A stretch of DNA of 64,000 bases. It comes from Chitinophaga oryziterrae. Lineage in GTDB: Bacteria; Bacteroidota; Bacteroidia; Chitinophagales; Chitinophagaceae. A program made the translations under genes and the position numbers. The DNA lies in contig NZ_WRXO01000015.1 of NCBI RefSeq assembly GCF_009758125.1, positions 1 through 64,000 on the forward strand, read 5' to 3'. This document shows positions 34,765 to 44,688 of this stretch, one piece after another; within the stretch, counting starts at the first letter, position 1; each line of letters opens with the position of its first letter. The notes under the pieces were generated by a model, which was given only the letters and a program-made list of their open reading frames with translations, made no database searches and was not told the DNA's origin.

Positions 34765-36282
34765 ATGAAAAGAAACAATTTGTTAGTCCTCTGTGGATTG
34801 TTTGTACTCGCATTCACACAAGGCTGTAAGAAGAGTCAGTCAGATACATTTAAAGCCAGGACTGTAGCAGCGAACAGTGTTGCATTAAGCACTTCGAATA
34901 TTTTCACAAACTCATTGCCCTCTATAGATAATGGCAGCTATTATGATCCCTGGGTGATCAACATTGGCGGTTATTATTACTATTGCGGATCCAATGGCGG
35001 AAGTTTGTATATCACGAGGTCAGCCATACTAGAGAATCTGTTGCAGCAAACGAAAACGTTCATCTTCACACCTCCCCCGGGGACAGGTTATTCCTCCAAC
35101 CTGTGGGCTCCTGAGCTGCATTACTATAGTGGCAGGTGGTATGTTTACTTTGCAGCGGATGATGGTAACAATGACAATCACCGTATGTACGTACTCGAAG
35201 GTGGCTCCAATGCCAGTGATCCGCTGGACGGAGCTTATAACTATAAAGCTAAACTGAACGCGACTACCGACCGCTGGGCTATTGACGGGCATCCTTTTGA
35301 TTTCAACAGCGAGCAATATTTTATATGGTCGGGATGGGAAGGCTCCACGAACGTGTCCCAGTACCTGTACATTGCCAAAATGAGCAACCCCTATACGATT
35401 TCAGGGGAAAGGGTGGAGATTTCCAGACCTGATTATGACTGGGAGAAGGTCGGCACTCCTACAGTGAATGAAGGTCCAACTTCGCTGATCAGCAACAATA
35501 CGGTCAACATCATTTACTCTGCCAGCGGTAGCTGGACCAATGACTATTGCCTGGGCAGAATTACCTGCACCAATGGCAACCTGATGGCAAAAGCATCCTG
35601 GACGAAAGCTTCTACTCCTGCCTTTGCTAAATTCGGGAACATCTATGGCCCCGGTCATGCTTCCTTTGTAAAGTCTGCTGATAATATCCAGTGGTGGATC
35701 GTGTATCACAGCGCCAATGCAGATGGTTCCGGCTGGGACAGGAGAGTGAATGCACAACAGTTCTCCTGGAACGGGGATGTGCCCTATTTTGGTTATCCTA
35801 TTGAAAAGGGGATTCCTGTTGCAGCGCCTTCTATCGGGCCAAGTTATGCGATGCCGTTGGCTAACGGTACTTACAGGATTAAATCAAAGGTTACTTCCCA
35901 ATGTGTGGACGTGCCCAGCGGCAGCTCCACTCCCGGATTGCAGATCCAGGAATGGACGGATAACGGGGCGACGGCCCAGAAATGGACGTTCGCCAGTCTG
36001 GGTAATGGTTATTACAAGATCACCAGTGTGGCTTCCGGCTTATGTCTGGACAATGCAGGTGGATCACCTGATGCCGGCAATATCCTGGTCCAGGAGACGG
36101 ACAACGGCAACATTGCGCAGCAGTGGAGAGTACAGGATATGGCGAATGGCTTTTTCAAGATCATCAACAAAAGAAGTCTGATGGCGTTGAATGTGCCTTA
36201 CAGCAATCAGACGCCAGGCACAAAGCTGGAACAGTGGTGGGAAAATCAATATGACGCAGAGTTATGGCAGATCATCCCTTAA
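34765..36282 (+). CDS. GH43-family glycoside hydrolase with C-terminal CBM13 lectin domain, lipoprotein
   Basis: The 505-aa product has a lipoprotein signal (FVLAFTQGCKKS). The catalytic five-bladed propeller of GH43 spans about residues 50-360: YYDPWVINIGGYYYY supplies the base Asp, WAPELHYYSGRWYVYFAAD the usual second blade, AIDGHPFDF the pKa-modulating Asp and TVNEGP the acid Glu. Residues about 365-505 are a ricin-type beta-trefoil with repeated QxW motifs (AQKW, AQQW, ELWQ). GH43 enzymes cleave arabinan or xylan side chains. Attachment by lipid suggests the cell surface. It is isolated between terminators. Confidence 0.92.
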   Translation: MKRNNLLVLCGLFVLAFTQGCKKSQSDTFKARTVAANSVALSTSNIFTNSLPSIDNGSYYDPWVINIGGYYYYCGSNGGSLYITRSAILENLLQQTKTFIFTPPPGTGYSSNLWAPELHYYSGRWYVYFAADDGNNDNHRMYVLEGGSNASDPLDGAYNYKAKLNATTDRWAIDGHPFDFNSEQYFIWSGWEGSTNVSQYLYIAKMSNPYTISGERVEISRPDYDWEKVGTPTVNEGPTSLISNNTVNIIYSASGSWTNDYCLGRITCTNGNLMAKASWTKASTPAFAKFGNIYGPGHASFVKSADNIQWWIVYHSANADGSGWDRRVNAQQFSWNGDVPYFGYPIEKGIPVAAPSIGPSYAMPLANGTYRIKSKVTSQCVDVPSGSSTPGLQIQEWTDNGATAQKWTFASLGNGYYKITSVASGLCLDNAGGSPDAGNILVQETDNGNIAQQWRVQDMANGFFKIINKRSLMALNVPYSNQTPGTKLEQWWENQYDAELWQIIP

Positions 36283-36290
36283 TATTATTT

Positions 36291-36325
36291 GAAAATGGCC
36301 TGCTGTAAGCAAGCCATTTTCTTTT
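36291..36325 (+). terminator. Terminator of the GH43 gene
   Basis: Arms gaaaatggc / gccattttc with an inner tgc/gca pair are followed by TTTTG. Confidence 0.75.
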
Positions 36326-36701
36326 GTATTACACTTAATCCGTACACTATTGATCATAAACCTTTCAGGATAACGGCTACCTGAAACAATACCTCCCGGC
36401 ATTAGAATCCGTTGCCTCAAAGCAGTTAAAAATATCGCCCTTTAGCCTGAAACCTATCAGTTATCCTTTAGATTTTCGGGTACAAGTCTCTATATAAAAC
36501 ATTGATTATCCAATATATAATTTTAAAACCGGTTGGATTTTTTATCAGACGAAGTTATTACGGCTTATCACATTCCATTAATGGTTTACTTTGACCAGTG
36601 TGCAGACATTATTCAATATGGCTATCACGGGGGCCACAGTGTCAACTTGTAAGACTATAAATTATCTTTATATTGAAAATACCCTCAAAATAGATTTCCC
36701 T
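36326..36701 (+). other. Upstream region of the large SGNH esterase gene
   Basis: This 376-bp stretch is AT-rich and holds no supported gene. An in-frame ATG-like extension from 36591 is rejected because a clean signal peptide begins at 36702. No strong palindrome or perfect TAnnTTTG element was found close to the ATG. Confidence 0.4.
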
Positions 36702-39700
36702 ATGAAAAAACTGTTTTTTTATTTATTGATTCTTTGTCTTGGCACGATTGATACGTATGCTCAAGCCCTTAGAACCTTTTATGTTGATTTCGGCCCCAAT
36801 GATGTTACCAATGGCAACATCACTAACAGTCCCGATATAAATGGCAATTACTGGAACAACGTTACGAATACCAGTACGACAGCTCCTTCGGTATATCTGT
36901 TAACAAGCAGGAACACATCGTCCGGTGCATTTATAAACATTACGGCCGGATTTAGCTCAAACGGTATTAACAATGGCGGTTTATTAGCACCTGCTGCGGC
37001 ACTCTTAAAGGACTTTGCGATCAATACAGCTACGCAGGATTATTTTCATACGGATAATACCGCGGGTTTTATAATAAAGGGCCTGGACGTTAGCAAAGGA
37101 TATGTCTTTAATTTTTTTGCTACCCGGAATGATCCTGAAGTGCGCAAGTCAAATTATACACTTGTTGGCAAAACGACCTATAGCGCTACACTTCAAACCT
37201 CCGGAACGAATTTAGGCGGAACAGGGTACAATGGTAATAACAGTACTGTTTTGACTACGGGTACTATTAGCCCCGATGCAAAGGGCCAGATAGCCATTAC
37301 TGTAAAAAGGGAACTTGGTAGTTTCGCCTATATTGGTGCGCTGAAAATTGAGGAAGTAAGGATACCTGTTACAGCTTTGAAAACGGTGTATATTGATTTC
37401 GGACCGAATGATGTTACCAATGGTAATATCACCGCCAGCCCAGACATAAATGGTAATTACTGGAACAATGTAACCAATATCAATACCACAGCCCCTCCCG
37501 TAAATCTCGCAGATAAAGCGAATGCATCTACCGGGGCGTATATTAAAATCACTTCCGGGTTTTTATCCAATGGTATTCAAAATGGAGGTTTATTATCACC
37601 AGATGCTGGTTTATTAGGTGATTTTGCTATCCCTACAGCTACCCAGGATTATTTTCACACAACCGCATCTTCCAGTCTTTCTATAAGAGGTTTAGATAAA
37701 ACAAAAGGTTATGTTTTCAATTTGTTTGGAACCCGGAATGACCCTGAGAAACGAATTACCACGTATTCACTGACAGGCGCTTCATTCTACAACGGAATTT
37801 TGCAAACCTCCGGGACCGATCTGGGAGGAACAGGTTACAATGGTAATACGAAAACCATTTTGACCTCAGATATAATAATGCCTGATGATAATGGTCAGAT
37901 AAACCTTACAGTAACCAAAACTGAAGGATCGTTTGGCTATTTGGGAGTTATGAAAATGAATCAGGTTGATCCTGTTGTCTTTGAGCCCTATTGTCCAACA
38001 AAGGATATTGGTCGCATAGCAATCATGGGATCTTCTGTTCCGTCAGGGACCGGTGCCACCAACAATCAGGGATATGCCCAGTTATACGCCCAACTGCTTA
38101 CAGCCCGGGTAAACGGTGGTGTGGGGCAACCATGGAACGTGTCGAATATTTCAGTCCCCGGCAACAACACCATTAGCGTTATAAACCGCTGGGATAATGA
38201 CTTATTACCACTCTGCAGCAGATACGTTATTTATGCACTTTCATTAGGAAATGAAGGCATTACTACAGGAGGACAGGCAACTTTCGACCAATTCAGAGAC
38301 AATATGAAATTGCTTATAAATAAAGCAAGACAACAAGGTATCGAACCCATTATAACCAATTGCTATAGCCGTGAAGATTACACTGCTACGGAATACAATT
38401 TTATTAAGCAGATGAATTTATTGATTCATTCCTGGAATGTGGCCAGCGTAAATTTGTTAGGTGCACTGGACAATGGATCGGGTAGATGGGCTACGGGCTA
38501 TAAGTATGACGATTTGCATCCTAACGATGCCGGTCATCTTGAGTTTGAGTATGCAATTGTTCCTTCGTTGTTCGATGCCTTAAAAGCAGGGAAGTCTCAG
38601 CCTTACAGGGTGGATGGTACGTCGTTAAGCTTAAGCGCGGCCAGTGGTTATAAGCTTCAGATTAAGCCGGAAGAAACCCTTCATTCCTTTACCTATTCTT
38701 ATGATATACAAACTTCATCAACAGGGCAGGTGGCAGAATTGAGCACGGCTGCGGGGCTAAATAAACTGGTTATCAATGCTTCGGGTAAAATGGATTATTC
38801 GTCGGCCTCATCAACCGGCATTCCGGGACTTACTGTTCTTAACGACAACCAATGGCATAAAGTAACGTTAACGCATTATTATGCTATGGGTAAAACGTTA
38901 CTTTATATCGATAAGGTACTACAAGGCGCTATAGCTGAAAAAATTGTTACGACCAGCTTCGACTTAAATGGATCCAATGCCCCGGCGGCAAATTACAGAA
39001 CGTTACTCCTCTATCGTTCTGGTATGGCTGCCGAAGAAATAAACGCAATGGTTGATGCTAATTTGCTGAAATCCAGCCTCGAAATTTATTCGCCGCTTGA
39101 CGGTGCTAATGTATTTAGCGCAGATCCCATTGTAAACCTGGCACAGAGTACAAATAAGGTAAGGAAAGTGAACCTTATTTCAGGAACCTACTACCTCCAG
39201 AACCGTTTCAGCAGGTTGTACATGGATGTTGATGATAATCTGATTACGCAAGATGGCGCCAATATCCAACAATGGGGCTTTATGGGTACGACCAATCAGC
39301 AATTTACGTTTACTCATTTAGGGAATGATGTCTATAAAATCATTTGTGTCAAATCCGGAAAATCGGTTGACGTATCCGGAGTCAATACCGCAGATGGCGT
39401 CAATGTACAACAATGGGGCTATGGCAGTGGAGCAAACCAACAATTTTCGATGGTGCCTGTTGATAGCGATTATTATAAAATAGTAGCAAAACACAGTGGT
39501 AAACTTGTTGAGGTTTCCAATTTCAGTACCGTTAATGGAGGGAATGTTCAGCAATGGACGGATGTCAATCAAATCAGCGGTCAGTGGAAATTAATCCGAC
39601 TGAGTGCAGCGATGCCGGCCACAATTGCCAGCGCCACGAAGAAAGACGATATAACCGGTATTTCCGTGTATCCTAACCCGGCCGTGACCACACTTTATGT

Positions 39701-39869
39701 AGGTGGGGTTACGAATCCTGTAAGTATTGAAGTATATAATAGTTTAGGTCTGTTGCAGATATCATCCTTTGGAACATCTATCGCGGTTGACCAACTGAAA
39801 GCCGGTATGTATTTCGTGCAACTAAAATCAAAGGGAATATATCAAGTGTTAAAATTTATCAAACAATAA
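36702..39869 (+). CDS. Large T9SS-exported SGNH esterase with duplicated N-terminal domain, LamG-like and ricin-type lectin domains
   Basis: From the ATG at 36702 the 1055-aa protein has a signal peptide (LFFYLLILCLGTIDTYAQ). Two tandem domains of 203 aa follow (each opening with YxDFGPNDVTNGNIT; DNA offset 609 bp). Residues about 435-635 form an SGNH hydrolase: GSSVPSGTG with the nucleophile Ser (GSS instead of GDS), SVPGNN, SLGNEG and DDLHPNDAGH. A LamG-like sandwich (about 640-805) and a ricin-type trefoil with QQW/QQF repeats (about 827-965) follow. The end (ISVYPNPAVTTLYVGG to VLKFIKQ) is a type IX sorting signal. Deacetylation of a plant polysaccharide outside the cell is plausible. Confidence 0.9.
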   Translation: MKKLFFYLLILCLGTIDTYAQALRTFYVDFGPNDVTNGNITNSPDINGNYWNNVTNTSTTAPSVYLLTSRNTSSGAFINITAGFSSNGINNGGLLAPAAALLKDFAINTATQDYFHTDNTAGFIIKGLDVSKGYVFNFFATRNDPEVRKSNYTLVGKTTYSATLQTSGTNLGGTGYNGNNSTVLTTGTISPDAKGQIAITVKRELGSFAYIGALKIEEVRIPVTALKTVYIDFGPNDVTNGNITASPDINGNYWNNVTNINTTAPPVNLADKANASTGAYIKITSGFLSNGIQNGGLLSPDAGLLGDFAIPTATQDYFHTTASSSLSIRGLDKTKGYVFNLFGTRNDPEKRITTYSLTGASFYNGILQTSGTDLGGTGYNGNTKTILTSDIIMPDDNGQINLTVTKTEGSFGYLGVMKMNQVDPVVFEPYCPTKDIGRIAIMGSSVPSGTGATNNQGYAQLYAQLLTARVNGGVGQPWNVSNISVPGNNTISVINRWDNDLLPLCSRYVIYALSLGNEGITTGGQATFDQFRDNMKLLINKARQQGIEPIITNCYSREDYTATEYNFIKQMNLLIHSWNVASVNLLGALDNGSGRWATGYKYDDLHPNDAGHLEFEYAIVPSLFDALKAGKSQPYRVDGTSLSLSAASGYKLQIKPEETLHSFTYSYDIQTSSTGQVAELSTAAGLNKLVINASGKMDYSSASSTGIPGLTVLNDNQWHKVTLTHYYAMGKTLLYIDKVLQGAIAEKIVTTSFDLNGSNAPAANYRTLLLYRSGMAAEEINAMVDANLLKSSLEIYSPLDGANVFSADPIVNLAQSTNKVRKVNLISGTYYLQNRFSRLYMDVDDNLITQDGANIQQWGFMGTTNQQFTFTHLGNDVYKIICVKSGKSVDVSGVNTADGVNVQQWGYGSGANQQFSMVPVDSDYYKIVAKHSGKLVEVSNFSTVNGGNVQQWTDVNQISGQWKLIRLSAAMPATIASATKKDDITGISVYPNPAVTTLYVGGVTNPVSIEVYNSLGLLQISSFGTSIAVDQLKAGMYFVQLKSKGIYQVLKFIKQ

Positions 39870-39916
39870 CCAATGGCAAGTGTATCCTGACAGACGCATA
39901 CCATACGGCATTGTGC

Positions 39917-39959
39917 AAAAATGATAAAATCCGCTACAGCAGTGGATTTTATCATTTTT
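39917..39959 (+). terminator. Strong terminator after the SGNH esterase
   Basis: A perfect 16-bp stem (aaaaatgataaaatcc / ggattttatcattttt) with an 11-nt loop. The A and T runs make it bidirectional, so it may also stop the convergent LytTR operon. Confidence 0.9.
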
Positions 39960-40002
39960 ATAGGCTAAAGAGAGATCATTGCATAAAGTCCTGATCGATA
40001 TT

Positions 40003-40764
40003 CTACCGTTCCTCCATCCAGGCAAGAAAACGTGTTGCTTTTTCCTTATTCACCAACAGTTTCTCCTTTGTTTCAATCACCAGCTTAACATGCAGTTTTC
40101 TCAAAAAGAAATGTTCCACTTCCTTGATAGCTGCAAAATTCAACAGGCATTGACGATTGATCCTGAAAAACTGCCGGGGAGATACCTGTTGAGCGATCTG
40201 CTCAAGCGATTGGCTAATCACGTATTCCTGTTTATCAAAGCACATAATACAGGTAGCATCGTTGCGTATATTAAAGAATGCGATATTATCGGTATGTATC
40301 GTCGTATACTTCTGATTCCTGAATACCAGAAAGCTCGTTTTCCCTGACGTTGTACCCAGCTTTGAGAGCAGTTGTCCCAGATCAGGCATCAGCTTCTGCT
40401 GAAAAAAATTCTTTAACGTATCCACCTTCTTAAAAGCTTCCTCGATGTCCTCACGGGAAAAAGGTTTCAACACATAATCCACGCCATTCTGTTTAAATGC
40501 CTGTATAGAATACTCATCAAATGCAGTACAAAAAACCACTGGACTGGTAACGCTGACTTGTTTAAAGATTTCAAATGATAAACCATCCGCCAGCTGTATA
40601 TCCATAAAGATCAGGTCCGGCTGCACTTCCTGCGACAAAGCTCTTACCGTACTTTCTATACTCTGATACCGGCCGGCGATCGTTGCTCCAGGGCGAATAT
40701 CCAGGATCAGCTTTTCCAGTGACCGTGCCGTCTTTAATTCGTCTTCAACGATGATGATATTCAT
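40003..40764 (-). CDS. LytTR-type response regulator
   Basis: The 253-aa protein has a receiver domain (MNIIIVEDELKTARSLEKLI, phospho-acceptor Asp55 in LIFMDIQLADG, VVFCTAFDEYSIQAF, VDYVLKPFSREDIEEAF) and a C-terminal LytTR DNA-binding domain (FLVFRNQKYTTIHTDNIAFF, QFFRINRQCLLNFAAIKEV). LytTR regulators bind direct repeats through beta-strands. Its start overlaps the histidine kinase gene by 20 bases, so they are translated together. The likely target is the divergent DoxX/hydrolase pair, an inference from position only. Confidence 0.95.
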   Translation of the reverse strand: MNIIIVEDELKTARSLEKLILDIRPGATIAGRYQSIESTVRALSQEVQPDLIFMDIQLADGLSFEIFKQVSVTSPVVFCTAFDEYSIQAFKQNGVDYVLKPFSREDIEEAFKKVDTLKNFFQQKLMPDLGQLLSKLGTTSGKTSFLVFRNQKYTTIHTDNIAFFNIRNDATCIMCFDKQEYVISQSLEQIAQQVSPRQFFRINRQCLLNFAAIKEVEHFFLRKLHVKLVIETKEKLLVNKEKATRFLAWMEER

Positions 40765-41764
40765 AAATTAAAGGCAATTTGATTTGAAACAAGTGTTTGT
40801 CATTTACAATTTCTATTTGCTGATCCAGCAGGTGCTTATAACGAAGGTTTACATTCTCTAACCCTACTCCCAGCGAGTGATGATCGCCAGTCTTTAATTG
40901 AACCGGGTTTTCAAGTACGATCTTATCCCCCTCATTATACAATCTGATATGTAAGGGCTTTTCCAATGACACCACATTATGCTTGATACAATTCTCTACC
41001 AGCAACTGCAAAGTAAATGGAGGGATCAGCGTATGCAGCACACGTTCCTCTAAAGTATTTGTAAAGGTAAATCCCCCTTCAAACCGGGCATTTTGCAGGA
41101 ACAAAAAAGCCCTGACAATCTCCATTTCATCTGTTACCTGTATCAGGTCGGACTTCCGGCTTTCCAGCGTATGCCGGTAAAAGTTAGACAGTTTCAGGAT
41201 GAAGTCGACCGCATCCTCATCCCCGGTTTCCACCATCGCTTTCAATGTATTCAGGCTATTGAACAGGAAATGCGGGTTGACCTGTTGTTTCAGCAATTCG
41301 TACTGGGCGGCGAGATTGTCATTCTTCATACGTTCCAGTTCCATATTCACATACTGGTTTTCGTAATTCTGCTGCAACAAGTGCAGGAACATATAACATA
41401 CCAGGTTGATCAGTAATCCCCTTACCTCCACCATCAGCATCACCGGTCCGAAATTGATATGCGTCAGGATCTGTTGTTGTATCCAGGCCAGTGCGAACAT
41501 GATCACTATACCTATTCCCAGCGTAACAGACAACCGGCGATAAGAGATCTGCTGCTTTGGAGATTTTGCAGGGTACCGGGACAGCATGTACAGGTTCACA
41601 TACCACATTACCAAAGCGAACGAGGATGTGAGTACTGCATTGACAATGGCCTCTGCCAGGTTAAACTGATGCTGCGCAAACTGTGGTACGGAAGACAGCA
41701 ATCCCAGTATGATGGAGCTTGTCCAGATGATGACCGGCGAAATGTTGATAGACTTTGTTTTCAT
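40745..41764 (-). CDS. LytS-like sensor histidine kinase
   Basis: The ATG at 41764 (MKTKSINISPVIIWTSSI) gives 339 aa. Upstream residues to 41842 are atypical and the frame only happens to be open. Four membrane helices occupy about residues 10-140. QQVNPHFLFNSLNTLKAMVE carries the phospho-accepting His of the His_kinase (LytS) type, and the ATPase part has LQLLVENCIKHNVV and HSLGVGLENVNLRY. It senses an unknown signal in the membrane and phosphorylates the LytTR regulator encoded in the overlapping downstream gene. Confidence 0.93.
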   Translation of the reverse strand: MKTKSINISPVIIWTSSIILGLLSSVPQFAQHQFNLAEAIVNAVLTSSFALVMWYVNLYMLSRYPAKSPKQQISYRRLSVTLGIGIVIMFALAWIQQQILTHINFGPVMLMVEVRGLLINLVCYMFLHLLQQNYENQYVNMELERMKNDNLAAQYELLKQQVNPHFLFNSLNTLKAMVETGDEDAVDFILKLSNFYRHTLESRKSDLIQVTDEMEIVRAFLFLQNARFEGGFTFTNTLEERVLHTLIPPFTLQLLVENCIKHNVVSLEKPLHIRLYNEGDKIVLENPVQLKTGDHHSLGVGLENVNLRYKHLLDQQIEIVNDKHLFQIKLPLIYEYHHR

Positions 41765-42029
41765 CAATAACAATGTTACACCCTTTATGGAAAGACAAAT
41801 TGTTTGCTGTATACGATTGGCAAAAATAGTAATAACATGCAATCCTTTGGCATAACATTTCCCTGGGACCCGGGAGCTGATTATGTCTATTTCAGGGGGA
41901 GTATATCAACATTAACCGCAGGATTGTCTAATTGACCCCTTAACCTGTCCACTTCAGGAAATCCTCCCTATGCAACCAGCTAGATTCAATACAACTTTGT
42001 GTCATCACAATCACAAAAAACTAAATATT

Positions 42030-42422
42030 ATGAACTTACAGACTTCAAAAGCAATTTACTGGACAGGCGCAATATTAATTTCCTTATGGTTTGGCGCCAG
42101 TGGATTTTTCGAACTGACCACCAATCCTATCGTATGGGGTATTACACAACAACTCGGTTATCCTGCTCATTTTATATATATCCTGGGTGTTTTCAAGCTC
42201 TCCGGCATTGCCGTATTGCTCATACCGAACAAACTACTTCGTTTAAAAGAATGGGTTTTTGCAGGGATCTTCTTCGACATCCTGTTTGCATTCTTCTCTA
42301 AGATCGCAGTGCTGGGATTTGTTGCTACCATTGATGCTATCATTGCATTTACCATTATCACGGTAACGTATATAATGTTCAGGAAATTATATCCTGCTAC
42401 TTATGTATCTGTCAACAAATAA
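42030..42422 (+). CDS. DoxX-like membrane protein
   Basis: From the ATG at 42030 the product has 130 aa (MNLQTSKAIYWTGAILISLW). Four membrane helices and the DoxX core are present: GYPAHFIYILGVFKLSGIAV, LIPNKLLRLKEWVFAGIFF. A longer frame from 41970 adds an atypical basic stretch. It lies divergent from the LytS/LytTR operon, 266 bases away, and upstream of an alpha/beta hydrolase gene 50 bases downstream, so those two may form one transcript under LytTR control. Confidence 0.88.
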   Translation: MNLQTSKAIYWTGAILISLWFGASGFFELTTNPIVWGITQQLGYPAHFIYILGVFKLSGIAVLLIPNKLLRLKEWVFAGIFFDILFAFFSKIAVLGFVATIDAIIAFTIITVTYIMFRKLYPATYVSVNK

Positions 42423-42471
42423 AGCCGTTCATGCGTATAATGAACAGTAATCACCCATTAATACTACAGTC

Positions 42472-43518
42472 ATGAAGACTTTACCTTCTATCATCACTAC
42501 TATTCTTCTTTATATGAGCACATCTCAGGCATTCGCAGCCAATAAAACCGATAGCGCAGCCGTATCAGATGCATTCAGTCATGTTAAACAGATCAAAGCA
42601 GGCGTACTGGATATTGGCTATGCCGAAGTTGGGCCTGCCAATGGAGAACCTGTTATCCTGTTACATGGATGGCCTTATGATATTCACAGTTATACGCAGG
42701 TGGCCACAGTACTATCCGGCAAAGGCTATCGTGTGATTGTGCCTTATCTGCGTGGTTACGGCACTACCCGGTTCCTGTCTGCTCAGACCATGCGCAATGG
42801 TCAGCAAGCAGCACTTGCTGCTGATATCATTGCTTTCATGGACGCGTTGAAGATAGACAACGCAATCATCGGTGGTTTTGATTGGGGAGCGCGCACTGCA
42901 GATATTATTGCCGCCCTCTGGCCGGAACGGTGTAAAGCCCTCGTATCTGTAAGTGGCTACCTGATCGGCAGTCAACAAGCCAATGCGGCGCCGTTGGCGC
43001 CTAAAGCAGAGCTTAGCTGGTGGTATCAGTTCTACTTTGCCACAGCGCGCGGTGAGGCAGGCTACAAAGCCAATACACGTGAATTTGCAAAACTGATCTG
43101 GCAAACGGCTTCTCCTCAATGGCATTTTGATGATAGCACATTCGCCGTTTCAGCTGCGGCATTTGAGAATCCCGATCATGTTGCGATTACAATACATAAC
43201 TACCGCTGGCGTTTGGGTATTGTCAGCGGAGAAAAACAATATGATGCAATTGAAAAGAAGCTGGCGGCAGGACCGGTTATAACAGTACCGACGGTTACAT
43301 TGGAAGGAGATGCGAATGGTGCTCCTCACCCTGCACCATCAGCGTATGTTGCTAAATTTACAGGCAAATATGTACATCATACCATTACGGGAGGAATAGG
43401 ACATAATTTGCCGGAAGAGGCCCCGGAGGCGTTTGCCAATGCAATTATGGAAGCGGATGGTATGGCGAAGCAGGCTACAAGTACTGCCTGGTTAGGCTGG
43501 GATGAGAACATTCAGTGA
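42472..43518 (+). CDS. Exported alpha/beta hydrolase (epoxide hydrolase/haloalkane dehalogenase-like)
   Basis: The 348-aa protein has a signal peptide (residues about 1-22, ending QAFAAN). The alpha/beta hydrolase core shows VILLHGWPYDIHSYTQ as oxyanion region, the nucleophile elbow GGFDWGAR with Asp137 instead of Ser, and the catalytic His311 in GGIGHNLPEE. An Asp nucleophile is typical of epoxide hydrolases and dehalogenases rather than esterases. It is therefore expected in the periplasm. It follows the DoxX gene closely. The substrate is unknown. Confidence 0.88.
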   Translation: MKTLPSIITTILLYMSTSQAFAANKTDSAAVSDAFSHVKQIKAGVLDIGYAEVGPANGEPVILLHGWPYDIHSYTQVATVLSGKGYRVIVPYLRGYGTTRFLSAQTMRNGQQAALAADIIAFMDALKIDNAIIGGFDWGARTADIIAALWPERCKALVSVSGYLIGSQQANAAPLAPKAELSWWYQFYFATARGEAGYKANTREFAKLIWQTASPQWHFDDSTFAVSAAAFENPDHVAITIHNYRWRLGIVSGEKQYDAIEKKLAAGPVITVPTVTLEGDANGAPHPAPSAYVAKFTGKYVHHTITGGIGHNLPEEAPEAFANAIMEADGMAKQATSTAWLGWDENIQ

Positions 43519-43596
43519 TTTGAGAATTTTCAGTCAACGATCGGATCAGTGAGGCTTGATCGAATCAACCGAAATCGCAAATTGTCCAGGTTGTTG

Positions 43597-43650
43597 CCAG
43601 CTAAAAAAGGAACAAATCACGCTAGAAAGAATTGTTCCTTTTTTAGCTGG
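43597..43650. terminator. Bidirectional terminator
   Basis: A perfect 19-bp inverted repeat (ccagctaaaaaaggaacaa at 43597-43615, complement at 43632-43650) carries A and T runs inside the stem. It stands between the hydrolase gene and a convergent minus-strand gene. Confidence 0.85.
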
Positions 43651-43676
43651 ACATGAATATAACTGGTAAAAGTTCA

Positions 43677-44039
43677 TTATTCGTTTTCTGCATCCGGCAC
43701 CTCGTCCAGGTTGTAATAAACCTTCAATCCGCGCGCGCTGGCTTTTCTTACATCTTCGTCGGCACCTTTAGATGCACCTTCCAGTCGAAGAACAGCATCA
43801 CATTTTTCTAACATCCGGTGTGCTACCGGATATTGAATTTCTTCCCATGCTTTGTCGCCAGGTTGCTGAGAGCCAGCCAGGCGAATTAATGGCAACGCCA
43901 TCCATTCTCCAATAAAAGGGATATGTCCTTTTCTAAATAAAGGCAAGGCAACAGATTCCAGCTTCTCGAGGTTTTTCTTCATTAATACAGGATCATCATT
44001 TGTCCCGCTGCGATAAGGACCGGCAATAAGAATTAACAT
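43677..44039 (-). CDS. DUF4406/nucleoside 2-deoxyribosyltransferase-like protein
   Basis: The ATG at 44039 gives 120 aa starting MLILIAGPYRSGTNDDPVLM; upstream in-frame codons run into the neighbouring Crp/Fnr gene and are not used. The opening ILIAGPYRSG, the LFRKGHIPFIGEWMALPL segment and CDAVLRLEGASKGADEDVRK match the nucleoside 2-deoxyribosyltransferase-like fold (DUF4406). Members may transfer or hydrolyse N-glycosidic bonds; the substrate is unknown. It lies 61 bases after the Crp/Fnr stop on the same strand and may be co-transcribed with it. Confidence 0.82.
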   Translation of the reverse strand: MLILIAGPYRSGTNDDPVLMKKNLEKLESVALPLFRKGHIPFIGEWMALPLIRLAGSQQPGDKAWEEIQYPVAHRMLEKCDAVLRLEGASKGADEDVRKASARGLKVYYNLDEVPDAENE

Positions 44040-44100
44040 GAGCGCTTGTTTTTTACAAAAGAAAACAGAATCGGGCAAAATTATCTTAAGGTAGTTTAAG

Positions 44101-44688
44101 TTATTCTCTGCGCAGCTGTTTTTTACGGATGCCACTTAAAAACTCCGGCGTAATGCCAAGGTAAGAAGCAATTTGTTTTTGCGTTACCTTACCCGCCATT
44201 TGAGGATATTTGTTTAGAAACCGGTAGTAGCGCTCTTCTGCCTTAAGCGTGAGGTTTTCTATGGTACGTAGTTGTTCCCGTGTATAGGCGTTCTGCATCA
44301 GTATCCGGAAAAAGCGTTCAAAACCGGGAATGGCAGTGAATAAATGATCAAAATTATTTTTACTTAAGTTGAAAACGATACTGTCTTCTATGGTCTCTAT
44401 GAAGGTCATGCTGGGCTTTTCATTCAGAAAGCAATACATATCCGTCAGCCACCAGTCAGCCATAGCAAACATAATAGTAGACTCCTTACCTCCTTCGTCA
44501 AGACAATAGGATCTTAAAGCGCCTGAATGAATATAGCTTAGTTGGTTACAAATCTGTCCTTCCGCCAGTATAGTTGTTCTTTTGGGTATTTCTTTATAGG
44601 TCAGGATGGAAATAAAATGCTCTTCCTCTTCTCTGGTAAGAGTGATGTGTTTATTTATATTTTTTAAAATCAGATTATATATTTCCAT
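44101..44688 (-). CDS. Crp/Fnr family transcriptional regulator
   Basis: The 195-aa protein has a cNMP-binding-like domain (RTTILAEGQICNQLSYIHSG, LRSYCLDEGGKESTIMFAMA, DWWLTDMYCFLNEKPSMTFI) and a C-terminal helix-turn-helix (VTQKQIASYLGITPEFLSGI). It is closely related to the copies at 20496 and 54802. It is upstream of, and probably co-transcribed with, the DUF4406 gene. The signal is unknown. Confidence 0.93.
   Translation of the reverse strand: MEIYNLILKNINKHITLTREEEEHFISILTYKEIPKRTTILAEGQICNQLSYIHSGALRSYCLDEGGKESTIMFAMADWWLTDMYCFLNEKPSMTFIETIEDSIVFNLSKNNFDHLFTAIPGFERFFRILMQNAYTREQLRTIENLTLKAEERYYRFLNKYPQMAGKVTQKQIASYLGITPEFLSGIRKKQLRRE

Noticed and set aside
41970..42029. N-terminal extension of the DoxX protein
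   Set aside because: The added residues are hydrophilic and atypical; the ATG at 42030 yields the normal start.
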